Positions 35,352 to 44,534 of a stretch of 64,000 nt of DNA are shown piece after piece (the stretch's first letter is position 1; each line of letters opens with the position of its first letter). This stretch comes from Planctomycetota bacterium (GTDB lineage: Bacteria > Planctomycetota > Planctomycetia > Gemmatales > Gemmataceae): contig JAKOSN010000169.1 in NCBI GenBank assembly GCA_029777335.1, forward strand, positions 16,784-80,783, in the 5' to 3' direction. Position numbers and translations under genes: made by a program. Below the pieces are notes generated by a model that saw nothing but the letters and a program-made list of their open reading frames with translations, ran no database searches and was not told the DNA's origin.

Positions 35352-36731
35352 ATGAAAACAGTTCGCATTGGCAATGGGTGCGGTTTCTGGGGCGACAACC
35401 TCGATGCCCCGATCCTCCTCGCCGAGCAGGGACAACTTGATTATCTCACCCTGGAATATCTGGCCGAATTGACGATGTCGATCCTGGCGTTGCAAAAACA
35501 GCGCCGACCCGAGACCGGCTACGCCACCGATTTTCTCGATGTTCTTGAACGGTTGTGTCCGCTGCTCCAGCGCCAGCCGCGGCTCAAAATTGTCACCAAT
35601 GCGGGGGGGATGAATCCTCGCGCCTGTGCCCGGCAGGCGCGTCAAATTCTGAACAAGGCGGGGCTGGGCGAGCGGGCCGTCGCTGTGGTTCTGGGCGATG
35701 ATGTCTCTCCGCACCTGGACTCTCTGCTGGAGCAGGGATATCGCCTCGCGCACCTTGATAACGGCGTGCCTCTGGCCTCGATCCGGGACCGGGTCGTGAG
35801 CGCCAACGTGTATCTTGGTGCCCAGCCGATTGTGGAGGCACTGCGCCAGGGGGCATCGGTGGTGATCACGGGGCGGGTCGCTGACGCTTCGTTGACACTG
35901 GGACCGGCTGTCCATGAACTCGGCTGGGGGTGGGAGGAATGGAACCTCCTCGCAGCCGGAACAGTGGCGGGACATTTGATTGAGTGTGGGGCGCAGGTTA
36001 CGGGCGGGTTGTGGTGCAACTGGCAGGAAGCGCCCGATCTCGCCAATGTGGGGTATCCGATCGCTGAGATTGATGCCGCGGGGACCGTGCGAATCACCAA
36101 GCCGCCGCACACCGGCGGGGTGGTCAACCACGAAACGGTCGGTGAGCAGCTGCTCTACGAGGTGGGCGATCCCGCCGCCTACCTCACACCCGATGTGATC
36201 GCCAACTTCACCACGGTGGGATTGCGTGAATCCGCGCCCAACGTCGTCGAAATCACCGGGGCACAGGGCGATCCGGCCCCGGAGACGTACAAGGTTTCGA
36301 TCGCCTATCGCAATGGCTTCCTGTCAAGTGGTCAGCTGGTGCTCGCGGGTCCGCAGGCGGTTGCGAAAGCGCAGCAATGCGGAGAGATGATCCTGGCTCG
36401 TCTGCGTCGCGCCGGAGTGGTGCCAGAACGCAGTCACGTCGAATGCCTGGGGGCCGGGGCCTGTGGGCCCACAGTCGAGCAGACGCCGTCCGTCGCCCCG
36501 GAAATTGTGCTGCGGGTTGCGGTCCATGATTCACGCCGCGCGGTGGTCGAGCGGTTCACGCGTGAATTTGCTCCGCTGGTGACATCGGGTCCCCCCGGAG
36601 TCACCGGCTACGCCACGGGACGGCCCGCCGTTCGCGAGGTCTTTGCCTACTGGCCAACGCTGATCCCACGTAGAGCAGTCACCCCGGTGGTTCAGATGAT
36701 CGACGAGAACGGGGGAGGTAACGACGGATGA
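35352..36731 (+). CDS. AtuA-family protein (DUF1446)
   Basis: 459 residues. Acyclic terpene utilisation AtuA family: KTVRIGNGCGFWGDNLDAPI, DYLTLEYLAELTMSILALQK, GGMNPRACARQARQIL, GRVADASLTLGPAVHELGW and NPTTGGVVNHETV-like KPPHTGGVVNHETVGEQLLY. In Pseudomonas AtuA belongs to citronellol/geranyl-CoA catabolism; its exact reaction is unknown. Here no geranyl-CoA carboxylase is adjacent. The next gene overlaps by four bases (ATGA), so they are translationally coupled. The start at 35352 is chosen over an upstream ATG because homology begins there; the ribosome site (CAGG) is modest. Confidence 0.88.
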   Translation: MKTVRIGNGCGFWGDNLDAPILLAEQGQLDYLTLEYLAELTMSILALQKQRRPETGYATDFLDVLERLCPLLQRQPRLKIVTNAGGMNPRACARQARQILNKAGLGERAVAVVLGDDVSPHLDSLLEQGYRLAHLDNGVPLASIRDRVVSANVYLGAQPIVEALRQGASVVITGRVADASLTLGPAVHELGWGWEEWNLLAAGTVAGHLIECGAQVTGGLWCNWQEAPDLANVGYPIAEIDAAGTVRITKPPHTGGVVNHETVGEQLLYEVGDPAAYLTPDVIANFTTVGLRESAPNVVEITGAQGDPAPETYKVSIAYRNGFLSSGQLVLAGPQAVAKAQQCGEMILARLRRAGVVPERSHVECLGAGACGPTVEQTPSVAPEIVLRVAVHDSRRAVVERFTREFAPLVTSGPPGVTGYATGRPAVREVFAYWPTLIPRRAVTPVVQMIDENGGGNDG

Positions 36732-37099
36732 GCACCACGGAACCACTGCGACTGCGTGATATTGCCCATGGGCGGAGCGGAGACAAGGGCAATCACGCCA
36801 ATATTGCCATCCTCGCCTACACCGAGGCAGGTTATGCCTGGCTGCGTAAACATTTGACTGCGGAGATCGTCAAAAACTACTTTCGGCTGTTGAATCCCTC
36901 GGCGGTGTTGCGTTATGAGGCGGCCAATCTGAAGGCGCTCAACTTTGTGCTGCTGGACGTGCTTGGTGGAGGAGCGAGCCTTTCACTGCGCACCGATACC
37001 CAGGGAAAAACGCTGGCACTGGCGCTGTTGCAAATGCCTCTCCAGCAGATGATTGCCGTGGAACCAATGGTGCGGGCTCCGGGGAGAACCGAGCGATGA
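36728..37099 (+). CDS. AtuA-related small protein
   Basis: 123 residues: LRDIAHGRSGDKGNHANIAI, LRKHLTAEIVKNYF and LNPSAVLRYEA are the conserved core of the small AtuA-related family, which is fused to AtuA in some organisms. It overlaps the AtuA stop by ATGA and its own stop overlaps the enoyl-CoA hydratase start by ATGA, a tightly coupled three-gene operon. Likely forms a complex with the AtuA protein; reaction unknown. Confidence 0.85.
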   Translation: MSTTEPLRLRDIAHGRSGDKGNHANIAILAYTEAGYAWLRKHLTAEIVKNYFRLLNPSAVLRYEAANLKALNFVLLDVLGGGASLSLRTDTQGKTLALALLQMPLQQMIAVEPMVRAPGRTER

Positions 37100-37884
37100 G
37101 CGAACCTCTGGTGAATTACGAACTGCAAGGCTCCGCGGCGGTTTTGACGCTTAATCGTGCCGACAAGCGCAACGCCCTGAGTCGAGGGCTGATTGAGGCA
37201 CTCTACGAGGCGTTTACCCGAGCGCTCACCGATCACGGGGCACGGTGTGTAATCCTCACGGCGGCGGGCACGGTATTCTGCGCGGGGATGGATCTGGCCG
37301 AATTGCAGGAATCCTTGCAGGCGAGGGTGGAGGAGACGCCGGTCTGGGAGGACGCCCTGCGCCTGGCGAAACTCTACGAGTTAATTTACACCTTGCCAAA
37401 GCCAACGATCGCCGCCATCAACGGGGCGGCGGTCGCCGGGGGAGCAGGGCTGGTGACCGTCTGCGATCTCGCCCTCGCGGTGCCAACCGCGAAGTTCGGC
37501 TATCCCGAGGTGCGGCGTGGACTGGTGGCGGCCATGGTGATGCCGCATTTGCTTCGTCATGTGGGAGATCGCCTGGGACGCTACCTGCTGCTCACAGGAG
37601 AGTTGATCGACGCCGAGGAAGCCCGGCAAGGCGGACTGATCAACAAGATCGTGCCGGCTGATCAGCTCGTGCCCACGGCGCTGGCCTGGAGTCGTGCCCT
37701 GGCCGAGGGCGGGCCGAACGCGCTGGCGCGGACCAAGGAGTTGCTCGGGATCTTTTCGCATCAGGCGCTCTCGATGGAAGAAGCGGCGCGGGCCAGTGCC
37801 GCTCCACGTCTGACCGAGGAATGCCGCGAAGGGCTAACTGCCTTCTTCAACAAACAACCCGTCCCGTGGGCGCCACGCGAGTAA
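37096..37884 (+). CDS. Enoyl-CoA hydratase/isomerase family protein
   Basis: 262 residues of the crotonase fold. AVLTLNRADKRNALSRGLI at the N-terminus, oxyanion-hole Ala in FCAGMDLAELQ, INGAAVAGGAGLVTVCDLAL, and FGYPEVRRGLVAAMVMPHL. Glu in the GYPEV segment could be catalytic; the second Glu of classical hydratases is not obvious (GAGL rather than GGGCE), so isomerase or methylglutaconyl-CoA-hydratase-like activity is equally possible. Third gene of the AtuA operon, pointing to branched or isoprenoid acyl-CoA breakdown. Confidence 0.88.
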   Translation: MSEPLVNYELQGSAAVLTLNRADKRNALSRGLIEALYEAFTRALTDHGARCVILTAAGTVFCAGMDLAELQESLQARVEETPVWEDALRLAKLYELIYTLPKPTIAAINGAAVAGGAGLVTVCDLALAVPTAKFGYPEVRRGLVAAMVMPHLLRHVGDRLGRYLLLTGELIDAEEARQGGLINKIVPADQLVPTALAWSRALAEGGPNALARTKELLGIFSHQALSMEEAARASAAPRLTEECREGLTAFFNKQPVPWAPRE

Positions 37885-38199
37885 GTCAGACGCATCCACG
37901 CGCGCAGCGAGTCTTTCTCGGACCCCGGAGCGACCTCCACCGACGCACGCGCCTCGTTGAGCATCACGTACTTCGCACCCCGGTTCTCAGGGGATGGTAT
38001 GCGGCGGCATAACACAGCACCACGAGGAGCAACGTTCCCCAGGGTTTTTTGCCTGACGACGGCGCCTTGCTTTCTCGAGGGAGCAGGTCTTTTGGCAGTG
38101 GGAAGGGACGAGTTACTCTGCTTGCCGCAGAGCAACGCGGCCTGTCAAGAAAGGCAGAGGAGAAGGAAGGTCACAGCCTGCACGGGGGCGGAGGATCGT
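37885..38199. other. Non-coding stretch between convergent genes
   Basis: 315 bp between the stops of the hydratase and the SpoIIE-type phosphatase. A six-T run at about 38044-38049 follows no clear stem. No supported gene, promoter or repeat; overlapping reading frames on both strands show no family features. Confidence 0.4.
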
Positions 38200-39516
38200 T
38201 CACGTCGCGGTCCGGCGAATCACGACGGCGGTCAGATCATCCACCTGGGGAGCGCCGTTGGCAAACTCGCGCGCGGCGCGGTAAATCGTTTGAATCAACT
38301 CCGAAGCGGGGAGATGATGATTTTGCTCCAGCACCTCGAAGACGCGCTCGACCCCAAAGCGATCCCGTCGCGCATTCGGCCATTCCACAATCCCATCGGT
38401 CACAAACAGGAGTAAATCGCCGGGTTCGAACACCATCTCCAGCGAAAGTTCGTAGCTCTTGCGCGGCAAAATGCCCAGGGGCAATCCGCTCGTGGGAAGT
38501 TCGCGCATCTTTCCCGTGCTCGCCGAGTAGTGAATCAGCGGTCCCTGGCCAGCGGAGATGTAGGCAAAGCGATGTTCGGAGGGGAGGAGCAGGCCAACGA
38601 AAGCGGTCACAAAGCGATCATCGGGTAGATCGGTGAACAGCAGGTCGTTCACCAGCGCCAGCACCCGTTCGAGATGCTGGGTCAACGAGAGCGAAGCGCG
38701 CAACAGGGCGCGCGATTCGGCAGCGATCAACGCCGGGCCAATGCCATGCCCGCTGACATCGGCCAGGGTGAAGGCCAGTGCTCCACTTGAGAGCTCTTGA
38801 AAGTCGTAAAAATCCCCACCGGTTTCGTCAGCGGGTCGATTCCAGCCGGCGATCTCGTAGCCAGGGATATTCGGGGGGCGTCGCGGGAGCAACCCTTGCT
38901 GGATCTTGCGGGCCGTCTCCAGATCCTGTTGCAAACGCCGTTTCTCCTCGCACTCCTCCAGCAGCAACTGTCGTTGCAAGGCCACTCCGGCCTGGGCGCT
39001 GAACGTTCGCACCAGTTCCTCGTCCCAGGCATCGAACTGGCCCGTGCGTTTGTTCAGAACCTGGAGCACGCCGACCACCACGCCGTTCAACCCGAGGAGC
39101 GGAGCGCTGAGCATGCTGCGCGTGCGGAACCCGGTGCGGCGATCGATATCGGGGTTGAAGCGCGGATCGGTGTAGGCATCCGGGACGTTGACGACCTCGC
39201 CGGTACGCAACACCTCGCCAGCGATCCCCCGATGCGCGGCAAAGCGAATCTCGGCATTCCCGGTCGCCACCCGGCTCACCAGTTCGTTGCTTTCCCGATC
39301 GTAGAGGAAGATGGTGGTTCGTTCACAATCAAGGACGCGCAGCGAGGCCTGTTCGATCGCCTGCAACAGGGGCCGCAACTCGGTGGTGGCGGTGAGCTGA
39401 CAGGAGACCTCCACCAGGCAAAGCAGATCCGCAACGCGCCGAGCATCGGGATCGGCCAGCGCGGCCTGTACGAGAGGACCACAGAAAGGCGTATCGGCCA
39501 TGATGGGAGGTCTCAT
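38200..39516 (-). CDS. GAF-domain PP2C/SpoIIE-type serine phosphatase
   Basis: 438 residues. A GAF domain (about 30-190: QASLRVLDCERTTIFLYDRE, RGIAGEVLRTGEVVNVPDAY, SAPLLGLNGVVVGVLQVLNK) is linked by a coiled coil (ECEEKRRLQQDLETARKIQQ) to a SpoIIE-type phosphatase (LLPRRPPNIPGYEIAGWNRP, ETGGDFYDF, LADVSGHGIGPAL, LFVTDGIVEW, DDLTAVVIR). The Asp residues of GGDFYD, DVSGHG, TDG and DD form the metal centre. Likely dephosphorylates an anti-sigma antagonist in response to a small ligand or redox cue sensed by GAF; no antagonist is nearby. Confidence 0.9.
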   Translation of the reverse strand: MRPPIMADTPFCGPLVQAALADPDARRVADLLCLVEVSCQLTATTELRPLLQAIEQASLRVLDCERTTIFLYDRESNELVSRVATGNAEIRFAAHRGIAGEVLRTGEVVNVPDAYTDPRFNPDIDRRTGFRTRSMLSAPLLGLNGVVVGVLQVLNKRTGQFDAWDEELVRTFSAQAGVALQRQLLLEECEEKRRLQQDLETARKIQQGLLPRRPPNIPGYEIAGWNRPADETGGDFYDFQELSSGALAFTLADVSGHGIGPALIAAESRALLRASLSLTQHLERVLALVNDLLFTDLPDDRFVTAFVGLLLPSEHRFAYISAGQGPLIHYSASTGKMRELPTSGLPLGILPRKSYELSLEMVFEPGDLLLFVTDGIVEWPNARRDRFGVERVFEVLEQNHHLPASELIQTIYRAAREFANGAPQVDDLTAVVIRRTAT

Positions 39517-39742
39517 CCAGAGGTCACTCTTCCGTCGGCGACAGTAGCCCGCCCCAAGGTCTTCGTCAAGTCTTCACGAATGGTTCTCTTTCATGTCTAT
39601 GGCGCGGGAGGAGAAATTCCAGGTAAGGCTCTGGAAGTCCCCTGGAGGACGTGGTATTTTCAGGGAAGACCCTGTGAAGTCGTGTTCCGAATGGCGATTC
39701 GGACGGGTCCCCGCCTCCGCGCCTGCTACACTGGACCGCACC

Positions 39743-41080
39743 ATGCACGATCGCTTCTACCGTCTGTCCCGGCGCAAATTTCTGGCCTCGGCTGCCTCGG
39801 CAGCTGCCCTGGGTCTTTCCTCGGGCGAGGCGAGTCTGGGCGAGGCCGCTCCGCCGAGTCTGAGTTTGACCCGTCCGCCTCGTCCCACCCCCATGGGACG
39901 CAAACCGTTGGCGGTCCTCGCCTCGGTGTATCGCCCTCTCTCGCACGCCTATCACATCGCGGGGCGCTTTCTGCATGGGTACATGTACCATGGCGAGATG
40001 CATGTGCCGAAGCATTATGTCGCCAGCCTTTATGTCGATCAAAAACCCGATAACGATCTATCACGTGAGATTGGCCGCGAGTTCAAGGTCCACGTGACAC
40101 GCACCATCGCCGAGGCGCTCACCGATGGCAGCGGCAAACTCAACGTGGAAGGGATTTTGCTGATCGGGGAGCATGGTAACTATCCGCGCAACGACAAGGG
40201 GCAGATCCTCTACCCGCGCCACGAGTTCATGCAGCAGATCGTCGAGGTCTTTCGCAAGACTGGACAAACCGTCCCCGTGTTCAACGACAAGCACCTGTCG
40301 TACAGCTGGGCGCGCGCCAGGGAAATGGTCGCCTGGTCGCGTGAGCTGAAATTCCCCTTCATGGCCGGATCAAGTTTGCCTGTCACCTGGCGCCGGCCAG
40401 AACTGGAGTTGAAACTCGACAGCCCCATTCAGGAAGGGCTGGTGGCCGCCTACGGTCCCATCGAGGTCTACGGCTTCCACGCCCTGGAGACGTTGCAGGT
40501 GATGCTGGAGCGCCGCAAGGGCGGGGAAACGGGTGTCAAGGCAGTCACCTGTTTGACCGGGAAGGATGTCTGGAAAGCCGGCGATGCGGGGCAATGGAGC
40601 TGGGATCTCCTGGAGGCCGCGCTGCGCCGAAGCGAAAGTGTCAACCCGGGCGATATCCGCAAAAATGTCGGCAGTATCCCCGTGGGGAAGATGCCGAGCA
40701 CACCAGCGACCGCCTTCCTGATCGAGTATCGCGACGGCACTCGTGGCACGGTGCTGTTGCTCAACGGGCATCTGCAGGACTTTTGCTTTGCGGGACGTGT
40801 GCAGGGCGAGAGCAAGCCAGCCTCGTGCCTCTTCCATCTGCCACCGCCCCCCGGGGCGCGCTACTTCGATGCCCTGGTCGCCAACATCGAGAAGATGCTC
40901 GAAACGGGGAAGCCGCCTTACCCGGTGGAACGAACCTTGCTCACCAGCGGCCTCCTGGATTTTCTCATGGACAGCCATCATCGCCGGGGTGTCCGGCTCG
41001 AGACCCCCGACCTGGAGATGCGCTACACCGCTCCCGCCGACAGCGGTTTCATCCGGGGGAGTGTAGCTGCCCATTCATGA
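39743..41080 (+). CDS. Tat-exported protein of unknown function
   Basis: 445 residues. The N-terminus HDRFYRLSRRKFLASAASAA is a twin-arginine signal, so the protein is exported folded. The mature part (MGRKPLAVLASVYRPLSHAY, YVDQKPDNDLSREIGREFKV, GILLIGEHGNYPRNDKGQIL) is alpha/beta; it resembles the GFO/IDH-associated secreted proteins of planctomycetes without a complete dinucleotide motif. The ATG at 39743 starts the Tat signal; the longer upstream frame does not. Its stop overlaps the next gene (ATGA). Confidence 0.75.
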   Translation: MHDRFYRLSRRKFLASAASAAALGLSSGEASLGEAAPPSLSLTRPPRPTPMGRKPLAVLASVYRPLSHAYHIAGRFLHGYMYHGEMHVPKHYVASLYVDQKPDNDLSREIGREFKVHVTRTIAEALTDGSGKLNVEGILLIGEHGNYPRNDKGQILYPRHEFMQQIVEVFRKTGQTVPVFNDKHLSYSWARAREMVAWSRELKFPFMAGSSLPVTWRRPELELKLDSPIQEGLVAAYGPIEVYGFHALETLQVMLERRKGGETGVKAVTCLTGKDVWKAGDAGQWSWDLLEAALRRSESVNPGDIRKNVGSIPVGKMPSTPATAFLIEYRDGTRGTVLLLNGHLQDFCFAGRVQGESKPASCLFHLPPPPGARYFDALVANIEKMLETGKPPYPVERTLLTSGLLDFLMDSHHRRGVRLETPDLEMRYTAPADSGFIRGSVAAHS

Positions 41081-41559
41081 CCTCTTCTTTCTGGATTCTG
41101 TTGCGGCGATTCCTGGTGATGGCTGCTCTGGTTTTCTGGCAAGGCGGATTCACCTTCTATGCCGGGGTGGTGGTTCCCATTGGCCGTCGCTTGAATGTGG
41201 AACATCAGGCGCTGGTCACGCAGCGAGTGACCCACTACCTGAACCTTGCGGGAGCCGTCACCCTGATCATCCTCGGCTGGGAGTTTCTCCGCAAAGGCGA
41301 CCCTTCGTACCGCCGTCGCCGCTGGCTGTGGCTGCTGCAAGGCGTGATGTTCGCCTGTCTGCTCGGCCTGGTGTTTCTGCATCCTCGGCTGGATGCGCTG
41401 ATGGCGGAAGTCTCCAATCTCGCCGAGCAGCGCCGCGCCATTCGACCCTGGCACGTGGCTTATCTGTGGATCAGCACCGTGCAATGGGGGTGTGCGATCG
41501 TGACCGGGATTCTCCTGCTGGCATCGTGGCGTGCTGAAGATCAGCAACCATCCCAGTGA
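41077..41559 (+). CDS. Small four-helix membrane protein (DUF4149-like)
   Basis: 160 residues with four membrane helices (FLVMAALVFWQGGFTFYAGV, YLNLAGAVTLIILGWEFL, WLWLLQGVMFACLLGLVFL, STVQWGCAIVTGILLLASW). The start overlaps the previous stop (ATGA at 41077), so expression is coupled to the Tat protein. The pattern resembles DUF4149 or CopD-like fragments; function unknown. Confidence 0.72.
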   Translation: MTSSFWILLRRFLVMAALVFWQGGFTFYAGVVVPIGRRLNVEHQALVTQRVTHYLNLAGAVTLIILGWEFLRKGDPSYRRRRWLWLLQGVMFACLLGLVFLHPRLDALMAEVSNLAEQRRAIRPWHVAYLWISTVQWGCAIVTGILLLASWRAEDQQPSQ

Positions 41560-41589
41560 GGCAGAACCAACAACTCTCGACAATGAGGT

Positions 41590-42705
41590 GTGGGAGTGGC
41601 CGATCAACCGGTCGAGGTGATACTGATCTCCGACAACGCCGACGAACCGCGTCGCCTGGCTGACTTGTTGAACTCTGGCGAACCTGGGCATTTCCACTGT
41701 ACCTCGATCGCACCGCTGGAAACGCTGGCTGAACGAGCCCTGGATGCGCATGAGGTGGCGCTTGCCTCGTTTGCCCCCCTTCCTTCGCTGGAACAAACGC
41801 AGTCGCTGCGCCGAGTCGCTGCGGCTCTCCCCCTCGTGGTGCTTGCCGAGGCAGACGATCCGGGCGTAACTCCGCTGCTCCGCCAGCTGAATCTCCCCGC
41901 GGTTCTCCCCCGCCAGGATGGGCGCTGGCTTCCCCATGCGCTGCGCTGGGCGATGGAGCGACGTCGTCTGGAAGATCGACTCGACCACGCCCAGGGAATG
42001 CAGGCGCTCGGACATCTCTCGCGCGGGCTCGCGCACGAGTTCAACAACCAACTGACCGGGATCATCGGGTATGTGGAGTTGCTGCAGCAAGGTCCGGCCA
42101 CCGACGACATTCTGGAGATGTGTCTGCCCGAAATCTCTCGGGCTTCGCAACGATTGGCCTTTCTCACGCAGGAACTTCGTCTGTTCGGTCGCCGGCAAGC
42201 GCGGCCGCGCCTCTTCGATCTCAACGACGTGGTGCGTGACCTCGCTCCCGCCCTGACGCGCTGCCTGGAGCCTGCGATTGAGCTTCGGTTGGAACTCGCA
42301 GAGAGGCCGTGTCAGCTTCGCTGCGATCCGTCGTCGCTGGAGACAATCGTGCGTCAGCTGGTGCTGAACAGTCAGGAGGCGATCAACGACCAGGGACACA
42401 TCCTGCTCCGCACCGAGATCCATCAGATTGAAGCCGAACACATGGACCCGGATTTCCCAGGAGCGCCCGGCACCTACGTCGGCCTCCAGGTGAGCGATTC
42501 CGGACACGGGATGGAACAGGCGGTCCAGCAAGAGATCTTCACCCCGTACTTCACCACCAAGGAACCAGGTTCCGGCGTGGGCCTGGGATTAACGCTGGTC
42601 CAAAGCATCGTTCGCCAGCTGAGTGGACACTTGCGGGTGACGAGTCGCCCAGACGCCGGAACCACCGTGATGCTCTATTTTCCCTCGCCCACCGGCTTGC
42701 GCTGA
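41590..42705 (+). CDS. Sensor histidine kinase with pseudo-receiver domain
   Basis: 371 residues. An N-terminal receiver-like domain (VEVILISDNADEPRRLADLL; LPLVVLAEADD) lacks the phosphorylatable Asp and fits a pseudo-receiver. The HisKA H-box is LAHEFNNQLTGIIGY (phosphoacceptor His). HATPase motifs follow: N-box LVLNSQEAI, G1 VSDSGHGM, F-box FTPYFTTK and G2 GSGVGLGLTLV. No membrane helix, so it is cytoplasmic. GTG start at 41590 or 41596; GAGG lies upstream of the latter. No cognate regulator adjacent. Confidence 0.88.
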   Translation: MGVADQPVEVILISDNADEPRRLADLLNSGEPGHFHCTSIAPLETLAERALDAHEVALASFAPLPSLEQTQSLRRVAAALPLVVLAEADDPGVTPLLRQLNLPAVLPRQDGRWLPHALRWAMERRRLEDRLDHAQGMQALGHLSRGLAHEFNNQLTGIIGYVELLQQGPATDDILEMCLPEISRASQRLAFLTQELRLFGRRQARPRLFDLNDVVRDLAPALTRCLEPAIELRLELAERPCQLRCDPSSLETIVRQLVLNSQEAINDQGHILLRTEIHQIEAEHMDPDFPGAPGTYVGLQVSDSGHGMEQAVQQEIFTPYFTTKEPGSGVGLGLTLVQSIVRQLSGHLRVTSRPDAGTTVMLYFPSPTGLR

Positions 42706-42854
42706 GCGGGGCGCCACTCGGCATCAGGCAGGCGATACCCGGGAACAGGCTTGTTTCACGCCGCCGTCCAGAGGTTCGCCCCACGACCTGGCACTCTGTA
42801 TGATGAGAAAATGACCTCGCGAGATGCTCGACGCTGTCCCTGGAGAGCAAAACC

Positions 42855-44504
42855 ATGCGCATCTGGATCGTTCCCCTCGTTTTGGTTCTGGTGAGTGGGT
42901 CAGCGAGGACGAGCGCCGCCGCAGAACCGAGCGAGTCCGAAAAGGTATTGCAGGCGGTCAAGATTGGCACCGACGGACCGGCGCTGGTGAACTACTTCCG
43001 CAAACGAATTCTTCCCGATCGCGATCTCGATCGAGTGCATAAACTGATTCGCCAACTGGGCGACGACGACTTCCAGAAACGCGAGCAGGCCAGCGGCGCG
43101 CTGCTTGCTTTTGGCCCCTCGATTGCTCCCCTGCTGCGTCAGGCCGCGACCAGTGCCGATCCGGAGGTGGCCGCCCGGGCACGCGAATGTCTGGACCAGG
43201 CCGAACGGACCACCTCGGTCCCGGTGGTGACAGCCGCCATTCAGGTGCTCGCTCAGCGAAAACCCGAGGAGGCGGTCGAGGTGTTGCTCGGATTTGCACC
43301 GATGGCTGAGTCGGAGCCGGTGCTTGAAGCGCTGCGCGAAGGATTGGCGCAGCTGGCAATCAGCGATAAAAAACCGCATCCGCTTCTGGTGCAGGCATTG
43401 ACCGATAAAGTACCGCTCAAACGCGCCCTGGCGAGCGAGGTGCTCTTCCGGGCCGGGGCGCTCGATGTGGCTTCTGCCCAGAAATTCCTCAAGGACAGCG
43501 ATGTGTCCGTGCGCCTGCGCATGGCGCTCGCCCTGGTTGAGAGTGAACATCGGGAGACGGTTCCGGCCCTCATCGGTCTGCTCAGCGAGGTGCCTCTGGA
43601 ACAGGCCTGGACGATCGAGGATCTGCTGGGGCGGATTGCCGGGGAGCAATCCCCTCCCACGGGGATGACCGCGGATGTCGCCACGCGCAAGCAGGCCCGG
43701 GACTTATGGGAGGCCTGGTGGCAAAAGAATGGGGCGACCGCCAACCTGGTGAAACTCAAGGATCGGGTAGCGAGCCTGGGATTGACGCTGGTCGCTTACA
43801 ACGAGAACAACGGAACGAGCAAGGTGGTGGAACTCGGTCGCGATGGCAAGCAGCGCTGGGAACTGGCCAATCTGCAGGGGATTACCACCGCCGAGATGGT
43901 CCCTGGCGATCGCATCCTCATCACCGAGTCGTTCAACAACCGGGTCAGCGAGCGCAATCGCAAGGGGGAGATCGTCTGGCAGAAGCAGATCAATACGCAG
44001 CCGCTGGCCTGCCATCGAGTCCCGGGCAACCGCACCCTGATCGTTTGTCGCAACCAGTTGATCGAGGTGGACGCCAAGGGCGAACAGGTTTTCACGTACA
44101 ATCGCCCCAACAACGATCTGGTCGCGGCGCGCAAACTCAAGAACGGGGAGTACGTGGTGGTCACGCGGCTGGGTCGGATGATGCGCGTGGATGCCAAGGG
44201 GAAGGAGGTGAAAACGATGACGATTGATCGCACCAATACCTCTTATGTCAACATTGACATCACCCCGACTGGCAATGTGCTCATTCCGACCACGCGCACC
44301 TCGCGGGTCGTGGAATATGACCCCGATGGCAAGGAAGTCTGGTCAGTCAAGGTGACCTATCCCACCTCGGTGCAGCGCCTGCCCAACGGGCATACCATGA
44401 TTACCAGCATGACGCAGCGCAAGTTGATCGAGGTCGACCGCAATGGAAAAACAGTGAACGAGATTACCATCCCTGGGACCCCGCTCTCGGCCCGGCGGCG
44501 CTGA
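42855..44504 (+). CDS. Secreted HEAT-repeat / beta-propeller fusion protein
   Basis: 549 residues; signal peptide MRIWIVPLVLVLVSGSARTS. The N-terminal half is HEAT-like (DDFQKREQASGALLAFGPSI, PEVAARARECLDQAE, VSVRLRMALALVESEHRETV). The C-terminal half is a propeller with NNGTSKVVELGRDGKQRWEL, ERNRKGEIVWQKQI, PNGHTMITSM and IEVDRNGKTVNEI repeats. It is a paralogue of the protein at 19119-20789 (same order, shared FQKRE.AS and NGHT motifs). GGAGAG precedes the ATG. Likely periplasmic adaptor; no catalytic motif. Confidence 0.84.
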   Translation: MRIWIVPLVLVLVSGSARTSAAAEPSESEKVLQAVKIGTDGPALVNYFRKRILPDRDLDRVHKLIRQLGDDDFQKREQASGALLAFGPSIAPLLRQAATSADPEVAARARECLDQAERTTSVPVVTAAIQVLAQRKPEEAVEVLLGFAPMAESEPVLEALREGLAQLAISDKKPHPLLVQALTDKVPLKRALASEVLFRAGALDVASAQKFLKDSDVSVRLRMALALVESEHRETVPALIGLLSEVPLEQAWTIEDLLGRIAGEQSPPTGMTADVATRKQARDLWEAWWQKNGATANLVKLKDRVASLGLTLVAYNENNGTSKVVELGRDGKQRWELANLQGITTAEMVPGDRILITESFNNRVSERNRKGEIVWQKQINTQPLACHRVPGNRTLIVCRNQLIEVDAKGEQVFTYNRPNNDLVAARKLKNGEYVVVTRLGRMMRVDAKGKEVKTMTIDRTNTSYVNIDITPTGNVLIPTTRTSRVVEYDPDGKEVWSVKVTYPTSVQRLPNGHTMITSMTQRKLIEVDRNGKTVNEITIPGTPLSARRR

Positions 44505-44534
44505 GCGCATCCCGATTCCTCCGAGGAGGCAACG

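Noticed and set aside
37761..38135. Minus-strand 124-residue ORF
   Set aside because: Largely antisense to the enoyl-CoA hydratase end; no motif.
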